From Clostridia bacterium (lineage in GTDB: Bacteria > Bacillota > Clostridia > Peptostreptococcales > Anaerovoracaceae), in assembly GCA_910575405.1 (NCBI GenBank), contig CAJTER010000013.1:1-64000 (forward strand): 64,000 nucleotides of DNA, written 5' to 3'. Positions 32,153 through 40,035 of this stretch are shown piece after piece. The notes beneath the pieces were generated by a model. The model was not told the origin of the DNA. It worked only from the letters and a program-made list of their open reading frames with translations, and ran no database searches. Numbering within the stretch: the stretch's first letter is position 1; the number at the start of each line of letters is the position of its first letter. The position numbers and the translations under genes were made by a program.

Positions 32153-33147
32153 TGGTTTAATATCCTTTCTAAACATACCTTTACAAAATGATTGATTTCC
32201 AAATAATGAATTTGATCCTGCTCCTCTAAAATCAGAAAGCCTTCCTGGCAGCCCGGATACTTTTCGAATACAGAGATATCCAGCTTCAGTGTCTGCAGAT
32301 CCACCAGCGTCATACTCGAATGGCGGATAATGGGGACAAAAACGGTGAACGTCCGGCTGCTGGCAGAAAACTGGGCGGAGCACGGGATGCCATCCCATTC
32401 AAAACAGCGGTAACTGACTGCCTTCGGCCCCTGGCGGCCTTTTACAGCCAACTGGTCTTTGGAAAAGGAAATGTTCTCAACAATTAAATTAGAAACCTGG
32501 GGAGAGCCTGTACAAACCGGAAATCCCATGTAGTACAGCGCCTTGTGCAGGTCGCACTTTTCCAACACCCAAAGGAGCCTGTAGAGCTGAATAATATCAT
32601 CGTGGTTGTGCAGCAAAATCGTCTGCTTTACACAAGGATCCCGCTGCGAAAGATACTGATAATAAAGCGCAACACTTTCCCCGCCTGAGATTTCATCCCT
32701 TCGGTGCTCCCAGAGCCCCATAAAATTTTCTACTGTTTTTTGCTTTAAATTCGGAAGGAATTTCTGGATGGGGCTGTAGTTTTTTACCAGGAGATACAGA
32801 TCCAGATTGTACGGGAGCATTTCCGCGCAGCTTCCCGCCCGCCTGCGGATAAAGGGAAGATCAAAGCGGTGCCCATTGTAGGTCAGAAGCACATCGCAGG
32901 ATTTGAGAGCCGAAAGGTATGCCTGAAGGGTCTCCTGCTCCAGGCTTAGATCTTCCGCAAAGAACTGATGCGCCTTCAGTCCGCTTTTTTCCTCTGTCAG
33001 AAGACCGCCCAGCACAAAGCTGCATTTTTCAGGGTTCAGTCCGGTTGTTTCGATATCCGCTGCCCCAAGCTTCATGCCCTTAAAATAAAGTGTAAAGGCT
33101 TTTGAATGATAATGGGGGTATGTAATTGTATCCGTAATATACGTCAT
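32122..33147 (-). CDS. RNase H-like (DEDD exonuclease type) domain protein
   Basis: A 341-residue protein of the YprB / RNase_H_2 family. The DEDD-type metal residues are visible in GAADIETTGLNPEK (Asp, Glu), TYNGHRFDLPFIRRR (Asp) and LLHNHDDIIQLYRLL (His, Asp). The C-terminal 120 residues form a beta-rich domain without a known motif. The substrate is unknown; relatives are thought to act on nucleic acids. It is the first gene of a minus-strand pair with proA. Confidence 0.82.
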   Translation of the reverse strand: MTYITDTITYPHYHSKAFTLYFKGMKLGAADIETTGLNPEKCSFVLGGLLTEEKSGLKAHQFFAEDLSLEQETLQAYLSALKSCDVLLTYNGHRFDLPFIRRRAGSCAEMLPYNLDLYLLVKNYSPIQKFLPNLKQKTVENFMGLWEHRRDEISGGESVALYYQYLSQRDPCVKQTILLHNHDDIIQLYRLLWVLEKCDLHKALYYMGFPVCTGSPQVSNLIVENISFSKDQLAVKGRQGPKAVSYRCFEWDGIPCSAQFSASSRTFTVFVPIIRHSSMTLVDLQTLKLDISVFEKYPGCQEGFLILEEQDQIHYLEINHFVKVCLERILNQWITKKSQEA

Positions 33148-33224
33148 ATGTATGCTGCCTTTTATCCTTTCCTATCCTTTTCGATTATACCACAGGATTC
33201 CCCATAATTGGGATCTTTGGTGAC

Positions 33225-33351
33225 AAAAAACAAAACAGACTGCAGGGGAGCAGTCTGTTTTGTTCAAAAGGGGTATTGGGATTAGAGATTAATGAGGTTA
33301 TCAGGGGGATAACCACAATTTGATTATAGCGGGTTGTGTCAAAAAAATCAA
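33225..33351 (-). promoter_or_regulatory. Promoter, 5' hairpin and leader terminator of the RNase H-like/proA transcript
   Basis: On the minus strand, TTGATT (33351-33346) and TATAAT (33328-33323), 17 bp apart, predict a start near 33316. The RNA would begin with a GGTTATC/GATAACC hairpin (33314-33296) and then meet a perfect 13-bp stem (33262-33231) followed by TTTTTT, about 80 bases before the first start codon. This is a strong intrinsic terminator in a leader, suggesting attenuation or a short stand-alone RNA of about 90 nt. No antiterminator fold or leader peptide was found. Confidence 0.55.
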
Positions 33352-33539
33352 GACCTTGTCATAAAATTTTAGAAAAAACGGCTTCCTGTAGGAATTTATC
33401 GCGATTTTTTCCTATAAAAAGCAAAATTATGGTTATATAATAGAGGAGCGGAAAGGATACAGGATCCTTTCTCAAAAGACGCCCGGGAAGGGATACAAAA
33501 AAGCATATTCAAGGAAGTAATTAAAGGAGGATGAATTAA

Positions 33540-33800
33540 GTGGAAGTTTTAAAAGTTTCAGCAAAATCGAATCCGAATTCGGTAGCAGGAGCACTCGCAG
33601 GAGTATTAAGAGAAAAAGGCGGAGCAGAAATACAAGCCATCGGGGCCGGGGCGCTTAATCAGGCAGTAAAGGCAATCGCCATTGCCAGGGGCTTTGTAGC
33701 ACCCAGCGGCATTGATCTGGTGACCATACCAGCGTTTACGGATATTGACATAGACGGCGAGGAGCGAACTGCAATCAAGCTCATTGTAGAACCGAGATAA
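33540..33800 (+). CDS. spoVS: Stage V sporulation protein S
   Basis: An 86-residue SpoVS of the AlbA-like fold, nearly identical in length to Bacillus SpoVS. Conserved segments are MEVLKVSAKSNPNSVAGALAG, IQAIGAGALNQAVKAIAIAR and the ending ERTAIKLIVEPR. It acts in spore coat assembly and septation control; homologs occur in most spore formers. It starts at GTG 33540 after AAAGGAGGATGAATTA. A TATAAT-containing AT-rich stretch near 33436 may be its promoter. It is monocistronic, ending at a strong terminator. Confidence 0.95.
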   Translation: MEVLKVSAKSNPNSVAGALAGVLREKGGAEIQAIGAGALNQAVKAIAIARGFVAPSGIDLVTIPAFTDIDIDGEERTAIKLIVEPR

Positions 33801-33805
33801 TAGAG

Positions 33806-33850
33806 AGGGCCCGGACTTACATAAAAAGCGTCCGGGCCCTTTTCTTTTTT
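33806..33850 (+). terminator. Terminator of spoVS
   Basis: AGGGCCCGGAC (33806-33816) pairs perfectly with GTCCGGGCCCT (33830-33840), followed by a T-rich tail. Confidence 0.92.
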
Positions 33851-33946
33851 GTAAAGATAAGCGGCACAGGCCATATCTGATGAGGGAGAAGTCATATTTG
33901 CAAATTTAGAAAACAAAAAATCTGTAAAGGAAAATTCCGGTGAACC

Positions 33947-33975
33947 TTGCAGGCACAAAGATTCTATTGTATACT
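33947..33975 (+). promoter_or_regulatory. Promoter of proB-proC
   Basis: TTGCAG (33947-33952) and TATACT (33970-33975) with a 17-bp spacer, about 36 bp before the proB start. Confidence 0.65.
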
Positions 33976-34011
33976 TATACGATTAGATAAATAAAGAAAG
34001 AGGCGATAAAT

Positions 34012-34812
34012 ATGAACCTTATCAGCGAGGTGATAGATCAAAGCCGAAAAATTGTCATTAAAATCGGCAGCAACGTGCTTTCGGACGACCGGGGAGCTGT
34101 CAACAGAGACGTGCTCCACAACATCGTGGAACAGGTTAATACACTGATAAAAGAGGACAAGCAGATTATCATGGTATCCTCGGGCGCTGGAATCTGCGGA
34201 GTGGGCGCAATTAATAAATGGAGCCGCAGAGGCGACATGAACTACAAACAAGCTCTCTGCGCAATCGGCCAGGTAGAGCTGATGATGGCCTATAAAGAAT
34301 ACTTTGGGGATTACGGCATCCATGTGGGGCAGATGCTCCTGACAAAGGGAGATCTGCAGGATACCCACAGAACACTGAATATCCGCAACGCCCTTTTCAC
34401 CCTTGTGGATGAAGGCGTTGTGCCGGTTATCAATGAAAATGACAGTGTCAGTGTGGATGAAATCAAGATCGGCGACAACGACACCCTCAGCGCCCATGTG
34501 GCGAATCTGTGGAACGCAGATGCACTGATTGTCTTAAGCGATATAGACGGTGTTTATAACAAGGATCCGAAAACCAGGCAGGATGCGGAGCTGATTGAGC
34601 AGGTGTCGGATATTGACCGGCTGCTTGAGGAAATCGATATTGGGGAAAAGAGCAGCTTTGGAACCGGTGGGATTGCCACAAAGATCGAAGCGGCCCGTCT
34701 GGTAAGCCAGTATGGAATCCCCATGATTCTTCTCAATGGCAAAAAAAGCGATATTATAAAACAGGCATTAAGCGGACAGGAAACGGGAACCGTATTTACA
34801 GGGAGGCAGTAG
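34012..34812 (+). CDS. proB: Glutamate 5-kinase (without PUA domain)
   Basis: A 266-residue amino acid kinase that phosphorylates glutamate in the first step of proline synthesis. Visible motifs are VIKIGSNVLSDDRG, MVSSGAGICGVGAINKW, PVINENDSVSVDEIKIGDND, ALIVLSDIDGVYNKDP and FGTGGIATKIEAARLV. The C-terminal PUA domain of the Escherichia coli enzyme is absent, as in many Firmicutes. The stop is one base before the proC start, so both genes form an operon. Confidence 0.95.
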   Translation: MNLISEVIDQSRKIVIKIGSNVLSDDRGAVNRDVLHNIVEQVNTLIKEDKQIIMVSSGAGICGVGAINKWSRRGDMNYKQALCAIGQVELMMAYKEYFGDYGIHVGQMLLTKGDLQDTHRTLNIRNALFTLVDEGVVPVINENDSVSVDEIKIGDNDTLSAHVANLWNADALIVLSDIDGVYNKDPKTRQDAELIEQVSDIDRLLEEIDIGEKSSFGTGGIATKIEAARLVSQYGIPMILLNGKKSDIIKQALSGQETGTVFTGRQ

Positions 34813-34813
34813 T

Positions 34814-35617
34814 ATGAAGATTGGATTTATCGGAGCAGGTAATATGGGCGGAGCCCTTCTAAAGGGATATGCGCCTGCAGCACAAAAAAAGGGCGATGTG
34901 ATTTTCGTATATGATCAAAAGGAAGCCATTCGGAGCAGTTTGGAAAAGAGCTTTCCTGCGGTTGCGGCCTGCGGCTCTCAGCAGGAGCTGGCAGAACAGA
35001 GCGACATCTTAGTATTGGGAGTAAAGCCCAACGTGTTTGCCGAATTGCTTCCTCAGATCGCAGAGCATGTAAAACAAGGCAGCATCATCGTTTCTATGGC
35101 AGCCGGCATCAGAATTTCTTTTATTGAAGGTTTTCTGGGAGCAGATAAAAAAATCATACGCATCATGCCGAACCTTCCGGCACAGGTGGGAGAAGCTATG
35201 ATCGCCGCCTGCAGAAACAACAATGTCAGCGATGAAGCTTTCAAAAGCGTTTTCCAAATCCTCGAAGCGGTAGGAAAGGCCGAGGAAGTGACAGAAGATC
35301 TGATCCATTGTGTCATCGGCGTCAGCGGCAGCAGCCCAGCTTATACCTATATGTATATAGACGCACTCATACAGGCAGCAGTGGATAATGGAATGGAAGA
35401 AGACAAGGCAAAAATCTTTGCCGCCCAATCTGTGCTGGGAGCAGCGAAAATGGTACTGGAAAACGATATCAGCGTAGAGCAGCTGCGGATCAATGTCTGC
35501 TCTCCGGGCGGAACTACCATTGAGGCCGTAAATACGCTATTTGAAAACGGCTTTCAGGATAATGTAAAGGCAGGATTTCAGGCTGCCGTGGATAAATCGA
35601 AATTGATGTCAAAATAG
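34814..35617 (+). CDS. proC: Pyrroline-5-carboxylate reductase
   Basis: A 267-residue NAD(P)H-dependent enzyme for the last step of proline synthesis. The Rossmann motif GFIGAGNMGGALLKGY, LGVKPNVFAELL, IIRIMPNLPAQVGEAM and the C-terminal signature region NVCSPGGTTIEAVNTLFENGF are all present. In amino acid fermenters the enzyme may also serve redox disposal. It is followed after 12 bp by a NUDIX gene on the same transcript. Confidence 0.95.
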   Translation: MKIGFIGAGNMGGALLKGYAPAAQKKGDVIFVYDQKEAIRSSLEKSFPAVAACGSQQELAEQSDILVLGVKPNVFAELLPQIAEHVKQGSIIVSMAAGIRISFIEGFLGADKKIIRIMPNLPAQVGEAMIAACRNNNVSDEAFKSVFQILEAVGKAEEVTEDLIHCVIGVSGSSPAYTYMYIDALIQAAVDNGMEEDKAKIFAAQSVLGAAKMVLENDISVEQLRINVCSPGGTTIEAVNTLFENGFQDNVKAGFQAAVDKSKLMSK

Positions 35618-35629
35618 GAGGGATGTATC

Positions 35630-36169
35630 GTGTTTGAAGAAAAACGAATCAGCAGCCAGCGCATCTATGAAGGTGCGATTTTAAATCTGAGAAAGGATAC
35701 TGTAACAGCTCCAAAGGGAACTGCTTACCGGGAGATCGTGGAGCACAACGGAGCCGTTGCCATTGTGCCTGTTACAGAAGAGGGAAAACTGGTAATGGTA
35801 AGGCAGTTCCGTTATCCAAGTGGAAAAATTCTGCTTGAAATTCCGGCAGGAAAGATCGATAAGGGTGAAACGGAGCCAGAAAAAACGGCCCGCCGGGAGC
35901 TGAAAGAAGAAACCGGGTATACGGCGCAGACGCTCCGTTATCTGGGTCAGCTGAACCCCAGCGTCGCTTATACCGAAGAGGTTATTCACCTGTACGCAGC
36001 TACAGGACTGACCCCGGGAGAGCCTGAGTTTGACGATGATGAAGATCTGGAAATCCTGGAGTACGATTACCGGGAGGCTTATGAAATGGCAGCTTCCGGC
36101 AAGCTGGTGGACGCAAAAACCGTTGCCGCCATTTTCATGGCCAAAGAGCAGCTGAATATCCAGCTCTAA
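35630..36169 (+). CDS. NUDIX hydrolase (ADP-ribose pyrophosphatase type)
   Basis: A 179-residue enzyme with a full Nudix box: GKIDKGETEPEKTARRELKE then ETGY. The N-terminal RQFRYPSGKILLEIPAGK is typical of the ADP-ribose pyrophosphatase (NudF/YqkG) group, which hydrolyses ADP-ribose to AMP and ribose phosphate. It starts at GTG 35630 after AGGAGGGATGTATC. It overlaps the convergent SpoIIM-like gene by 4 bases. In Bacillus, yqkG also lies in the spoIIM region. Confidence 0.92.
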   Translation: MFEEKRISSQRIYEGAILNLRKDTVTAPKGTAYREIVEHNGAVAIVPVTEEGKLVMVRQFRYPSGKILLEIPAGKIDKGETEPEKTARRELKEETGYTAQTLRYLGQLNPSVAYTEEVIHLYAATGLTPGEPEFDDDEDLEILEYDYREAYEMAASGKLVDAKTVAAIFMAKEQLNIQL

Positions 36170-36789
36170 AACACCAGCGGGTGAAGAGCCGCTTCCAGGC
36201 CGCAGGCAAGTCCGATAGCCAGAGCGAAAAAAATCATAGAAGGAAGATAAGAACCTGAAATATCTCTCAGGTTCTTTTTCGATTGCCTGCGGCCCCTGCA
36301 CAGGGAATAAAGCCCGTAGTTGACCGCAGCAGAGGCTGCCAGAATAAAGACCGGGATTAAAATCAAATTCTGCGGAAGCAGGGTGGTGAGGATGATGGCA
36401 AGCCCTTTTCCTTTCAATGATTCTGCGATAAGGCCCGTACAATATCCCAGCGCAAGCCCTTTATAGGCCAGAGCAGCAAGAGCAAGGGGAAAGCCAATGG
36501 CAGACAGCCCCGCAAGAAACAGGATGAGCAGAAGGAGCAGATTGCCCGACAGGGAGGCCCAAAAGGGGTTTGGATATTCCATAGCATTGCTGCCTGAAAA
36601 CAGATATTGATGCAGATAATCGGTCAGCATGCTTTTTTCTTCAGAAACGAGGGTCAGCTCCATAAAAATTCCTGTAGAAATTCCCGTAAGAAAAAAGAAT
36701 CCAGCAGCCAGCAGCGTTTTTTTGCTGCAGAGAGCAGCTGCCCCTATCTGATTCAGCGTATGTATGTGATAACTCAAATCTCTTTTCAT
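36166..36789 (-). CDS. spoIIM: Stage II sporulation protein M-like membrane protein
   Basis: A 207-residue protein with five to six membrane helices and the SpoIIM pattern: FFLTGISTGIFMELTL near the N-terminus and LALAALAYKGLALGYCTGLI, then LTTLLPQNLILIPVFILAAS. SpoIIM is part of the DMP machine (with SpoIID and SpoIIP) that thins septal peptidoglycan during engulfment. AGGAGGCACAT before ATG 36789 decides the start, against a longer frame to 36891. The neighbouring xerD gene, divergent here, is also close to spoIIM in Bacillus. Confidence 0.85.
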   Translation of the reverse strand: MKRDLSYHIHTLNQIGAAALCSKKTLLAAGFFFLTGISTGIFMELTLVSEEKSMLTDYLHQYLFSGSNAMEYPNPFWASLSGNLLLLLILFLAGLSAIGFPLALAALAYKGLALGYCTGLIAESLKGKGLAIILTTLLPQNLILIPVFILAASAAVNYGLYSLCRGRRQSKKNLRDISGSYLPSMIFFALAIGLACGLEAALHPLVF

Positions 36790-37028
36790 ATGTGCCTCCT
36801 GTGTATCTTCTGCATTTTGCAGATGGAATGTTTCTTTCGCTTCTTTGTCATGAAAAGAGGCGGAAGATTCCAGTGTTCGTATACAACCCATGCTTATGCC
36901 GGCTCGCCCGAATTTATGCCGCAGTAAGAAAAGCTGCCAGAATTCGCCAAAATACGTTGTAAACTCTTCCCCAGAGGACTATAATGGAAAGAGCAGCTGC
37001 AAAAGCTGCAAAGAAGGGAGCGGAATCC

Positions 37029-37910
37029 ATGCTTCTTGAGCATTTTTTTGAATATTTGGAACGGGAAAAGCGCACGTCGAAAAACACAATTGATGCATAC
37101 AGGCGCGATGTCCTGGAATTTGCACGTTTTGAAGAGAGCCGGGGTATTTCGGATCTGAAGGAAACCCAGGGTACAGAAGTGGTGGCCTTTTTATTAAAGC
37201 TGAAAAACGATGGAAGATCTGCGGCAACCGTAAACCGAAAGCTGGCATCAATACGGGCCTTTTACAATTATCTGCAGGCTAGGGAGGAAATCAGCGTCAA
37301 TCCTGCCCACAATATAAAATCACCGAAAATCGAGCGCAAAAAGTTGGAATATCTGACCATTGAAGAGGTAGATCGGTTTCTGGCGCTTCCGGATAAAAGC
37401 GTCAGGGGCATACGAGACAGAGCGATTCTGGAGCTTTTGTATGCTACTGGTATCCGTGTGATGGAGCTCATCGAGGCCAACGTGGAGGATATTAATCTAC
37501 GCATGGGGTTCATTACCTGTGCGGGGGAGCAAAGCAAGGCCAGAATTATCCCCATAGGAAAGCCGGCCAGAGCGGCGCTGGAGGATTATATCTATGATGC
37601 CAGGGGAAAGCTTTTAAAGGAAGGGGAAGAGCAGGAGGCGCTTTTCGTGAATTACTGCGGACAGAGGATCACCCGGCAGGGCCTTTGGAAAATCCTCAAA
37701 GAATATGGCAGGCGGGCAGGTCTGGAGCAAAAGCTTACACCGAATATCATACGGACTTCCTTTGCTGTACATATGATACAAAACGGCGCGGATCTTAAAT
37801 CCCTGCAGGAGCTGCTAGGTCATGAAGATATATCAGCGACCCAGATCTATTTAAGTGTTACCAAAAACAGAATTAAAGATGTTTACGATAAAACCCACCC
37901 GCGAGCATAA
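37029..37910 (+). CDS. xerD: Tyrosine recombinase XerD
   Basis: A 293-residue site-specific recombinase that resolves chromosome dimers at dif. The N-terminal SAM-like domain (FEYLEREKRTSKNTIDAYRRD) is followed by the catalytic domain with Arg in LLYATGIRVMELI, Lys in the beta hairpin, the HxxR region (normally HxLRHSFA, here PNIIRTSFAVHMI, where Asn replaces the first His), LLGHEDISATQIYL and the nucleophile Tyr in TQIYLS. AAGAAGGGAGCG supports ATG 37029. Length and context fit XerD rather than a phage integrase. Confidence 0.85.
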   Translation: MLLEHFFEYLEREKRTSKNTIDAYRRDVLEFARFEESRGISDLKETQGTEVVAFLLKLKNDGRSAATVNRKLASIRAFYNYLQAREEISVNPAHNIKSPKIERKKLEYLTIEEVDRFLALPDKSVRGIRDRAILELLYATGIRVMELIEANVEDINLRMGFITCAGEQSKARIIPIGKPARAALEDYIYDARGKLLKEGEEQEALFVNYCGQRITRQGLWKILKEYGRRAGLEQKLTPNIIRTSFAVHMIQNGADLKSLQELLGHEDISATQIYLSVTKNRIKDVYDKTHPRA

Positions 37911-37928
37911 AACGGATGGGCTTTTTTC
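37894..37928 (+). terminator. Terminator of xerD
   Basis: CCCACCCG (37894-37901) pairs with CGGATGGG (37913-37920) with one mismatch, followed by CTTTTTT. The stem overlaps the last codons of xerD. Confidence 0.75.
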
Positions 37929-38391
37929 TGCTCCTGAAACAGGCGGGACGAGAGTATGTGAAAGCGGCGGCTTTACCGGATAGATTGGCTGCAGTATTTC
38001 GAGACAGGTGCTGAAAGTACTAATGATAGAATAATTATACTTAAAAATAAATAAATATTATACACTTTTAAGCTTAAAAAATAGCAAATTAGTTATGAAA
38101 AAACATAAAAAAACAATATACTAGTTATATGAAAACCGGAAATAATTTGCCGAGTTTAAGAAAAAGTTTGAAATTTCAACGGATTGGAGTAGGAAAAAAG
38201 CGAAAAGCAAAGAATTTTTGCTTTTTTTTATGTATTTTTTTCCAAAATCCGGCGAGACACAAGTGCATACTAGTAATGGCAAGGGATAAGGCCAGATTTG
38301 ACTTTTTGTATAAAACCTGCTATAGTAATAGCCGTGTTATTCAATAAAAGCTGGAAGCAAACTGGAATTCAATCAGTAAAGAGAGGCTTTT
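37929..38391 (+). promoter_or_regulatory. AT-rich intergenic region with promoter for the NlpC/P60 gene
   Basis: No supported gene in 460 bp; a short frame at 38129-38347 has no Shine-Dalgarno sequence and low-complexity Lys/Phe composition. TTGACT (38298-38303) and TATAGT (38321-38326), 17 bp apart, form a good promoter about 65 bp before the next start codon. AAAAAACATAAAAAAAC-type tracts near 38100 may act as curved DNA. Confidence 0.6.
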
Positions 38392-39279
38392 ATGAGTAGA
38401 AAAATTATAACTTATGCGATAACAATGGCAATGCTTTTCAGCGTATTCTCTTTCCCAGCAGCAGGCTACGGTGCGGAACTGAAGGAAGAAGCCGTACAGG
38501 ATACGGAAAGAACAGCTCTGGAGGTAGCAAAGGTGGCAGAAGCCAAAGCTGCAGAAGAGGAAACGAAAAGCAAAAAAACACCATTGAAGGTAGCAAAAGT
38601 GGCTGGAGTAAAGGCAAAGACTGCTGACAGTGATACAATAAAGCTTACATGGGGAAAAGTAAGCGGCGCTACCGGATACGAGGTTTACAAGTATAGCAAA
38701 AAGGCGGAAACCTATAAAAAGGTCGCAGATACAAAGAGCAGACGTTTTAACAGCACCGATCTCAAGGCGGATACGGCTTATCGGTATAAAGTAAGAGCAT
38801 ACGCTTCACAGGACGGCAAAAAACGCCACGGCAAGTTCTCAGAAACCGCAAAAGGCAAGACCGATAAAACGGACGGACAGAAGATCGTCCTCAGAGCAAA
38901 GAAAAAGTTAGGCGCCAAGTACAGAGCAGGGGCAAAAGGCCCGGATGCCTTTGACTGCAGCGGATTTGTATATTGGGTATACAAGAACGCGGATGTAGAT
39001 CCAAAAAAAGCCATTGTGCGCACTTCTTCCGCAGGCCTTTATCTGGCACTGAAAAAGTACACCGTGGGATCATCGGTTCACAGTGTGAAGAAGGCAAAGG
39101 CAGGAGACATCCTTCTCTTCAAAAGAGGCGGACGTTACAGTCACGCGGCTATTTACTGCGGCAAGGGCAAGATCATTCACGCAGCTAACGCCAGAAAGGG
39201 CGTCATCATGCAGAGCGTAAAGCAGCTCCACCGTTCCGGCACAAGGGTTGCTGCCGTAATCCGTGTCGTAGAGGACTAA
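38392..39279 (+). CDS. Secreted NlpC/P60 hydrolase with fibronectin type III domain
   Basis: A 295-residue exported protein: signal peptide (residues 1-27, ending GYGAE), a Lys/Ala/Glu-rich linker, a fibronectin type III domain (KLTWGKVSGATGYEVYKYSK, YRYKVRAYA) and a C-terminal NlpC/P60 domain with catalytic Cys189 (FDCSGFVYW) and His251 (YSHAAIYCGKG), then HAANARKGV. It likely cuts peptidoglycan peptides. The core is related to, but distinct from, the protein at 27370. AGAGAGGC precedes the start. Confidence 0.9.
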   Translation: MSRKIITYAITMAMLFSVFSFPAAGYGAELKEEAVQDTERTALEVAKVAEAKAAEEETKSKKTPLKVAKVAGVKAKTADSDTIKLTWGKVSGATGYEVYKYSKKAETYKKVADTKSRRFNSTDLKADTAYRYKVRAYASQDGKKRHGKFSETAKGKTDKTDGQKIVLRAKKKLGAKYRAGAKGPDAFDCSGFVYWVYKNADVDPKKAIVRTSSAGLYLALKKYTVGSSVHSVKKAKAGDILLFKRGGRYSHAAIYCGKGKIIHAANARKGVIMQSVKQLHRSGTRVAAVIRVVED

Positions 39280-39326
39280 AGCCGGATGGCTGGACGGTAT
39301 AAAATCATAAAAGAATGAAACATCAG

Positions 39327-39366
39327 CAGGAGGATTGTTCAAAGAAGCGGACATCCTCCTGTTTTC
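39327..39366 (+). terminator. Terminator of the NlpC/P60 gene
   Basis: CAGGAGGAT (39327-39335) pairs with ATCCTCCTG (39353-39361), followed by TTTT. Confidence 0.8.
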
Positions 39367-39399
39367 GATCTGTTTTCTGCAAAATTCGTAAAAAAATCC

Positions 39400-39500
39400 T
39401 TGCGCGTGGACAGGTTCTGTGTTAGACTGTTTAAGTTATTACGGGCGGTCCTCTGGATGCAAATAGATAGCACCACGAACGTCTTGGAGGGAAGGAGGAA
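39400..39500 (+). promoter_or_regulatory. Promoter and L19 leader RNA of rplS
   Basis: TTGCGC (39400-39405) and TAGACT (39423-39428), 17 bp apart, form the promoter. The transcript from about 39435 begins ACGGGCGGTCCTCTGGATGC and ends CTTGGAGGGAAGGAGG, with GTCCTC pairing to GGAGG. Position and sequence agree with the Firmicutes L19 leader, which lets ribosomal protein L19 repress its own translation. The match is from memory of the family. Confidence 0.65.
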
Positions 39501-39507
39501 ATGAGCA

Positions 39508-39858
39508 ATGAATGTTATGGACTCAATTGCACAGGAATATATCAAAAAAGATATCCCTGCTTTTAATGTGGGAGACACGGTAAAAGTGCACATTAAAATT
39601 AAAGAAGGATCTAGAGAAAGAATCCAGATCTTTGAAGGCTTTGTTCTGAAAAAGCAGAACGGCGGAATCAGCGAAACCTTTACAGTAAGAAGAATCGCTT
39701 CCGGAGTAGGCGTAGAAAAGACATTCCCGCTGCACTCACCATTAGTAGAGAAAATCGAAGTTGTGAGACAGGGTGATGTAAGAAGAGCGAAGCTTCACTA
39801 CATGCGTCAGAGAACTGGTAAATCTGCTAAGATCAAGTCAAAGGTAGTTGCTGAGTAA
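39508..39858 (+). CDS. rplS: 50S ribosomal protein L19
   Basis: A 116-residue ribosomal protein at the 30S-50S interface. The sequence is typical throughout: [59 protein letters not shown] and [18 protein letters not shown]. The start is the ATG at 39508 after GGAAGGAGGAAATGAGCA. In many Firmicutes rplS precedes rbgA (ylqF) and rnhB, as here. Confidence 0.97.
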   Translation: MNVMDSIAQEYIKKDIPAFNVGDTVKVHIKIKEGSRERIQIFEGFVLKKQNGGISETFTVRRIASGVGVEKTFPLHSPLVEKIEVVRQGDVRRAKLHYMRQRTGKSAKIKSKVVAE

Positions 39859-39906
39859 GAGAATGTTTGCGACGGCAGATGCGTGAGGAAAGAATAAAGA
39901 ATGAAA

Positions 39907-39945
39907 ACAGCGGGGGCCGAGGAGTATTCGGCTCCTGTTTTTTTC
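39907..39945 (+). terminator. Terminator after rplS
   Basis: CAGCGGGGGCCGAGGAG folds with CGGCTCCTG in alternative stems (AGGAG/CTCCT is the clearest), followed by a run of seven T. Confidence 0.7.
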
Positions 39946-40035
39946 GGGCAGACACCTGGCGGCAAATGATGGGCGCGGGGGAGCTTTGCCCGCAGCTGGC
40001 AGATGGAAGAAGCCGGGAAGGATGGGAGCATAAGC

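Noticed and set aside
36607-36927. Plus-strand frame opposite the SpoIIM-like gene
   Set aside because: Shadow frame without domain; the minus-strand gene has helices, family motifs and a good Shine-Dalgarno sequence.
38129-38347. Possible small gene in the AT-rich region before the NlpC/P60 gene
   Set aside because: No Shine-Dalgarno sequence, overlaps the promoter at 38298-38326, and composition follows poly-A tracts.
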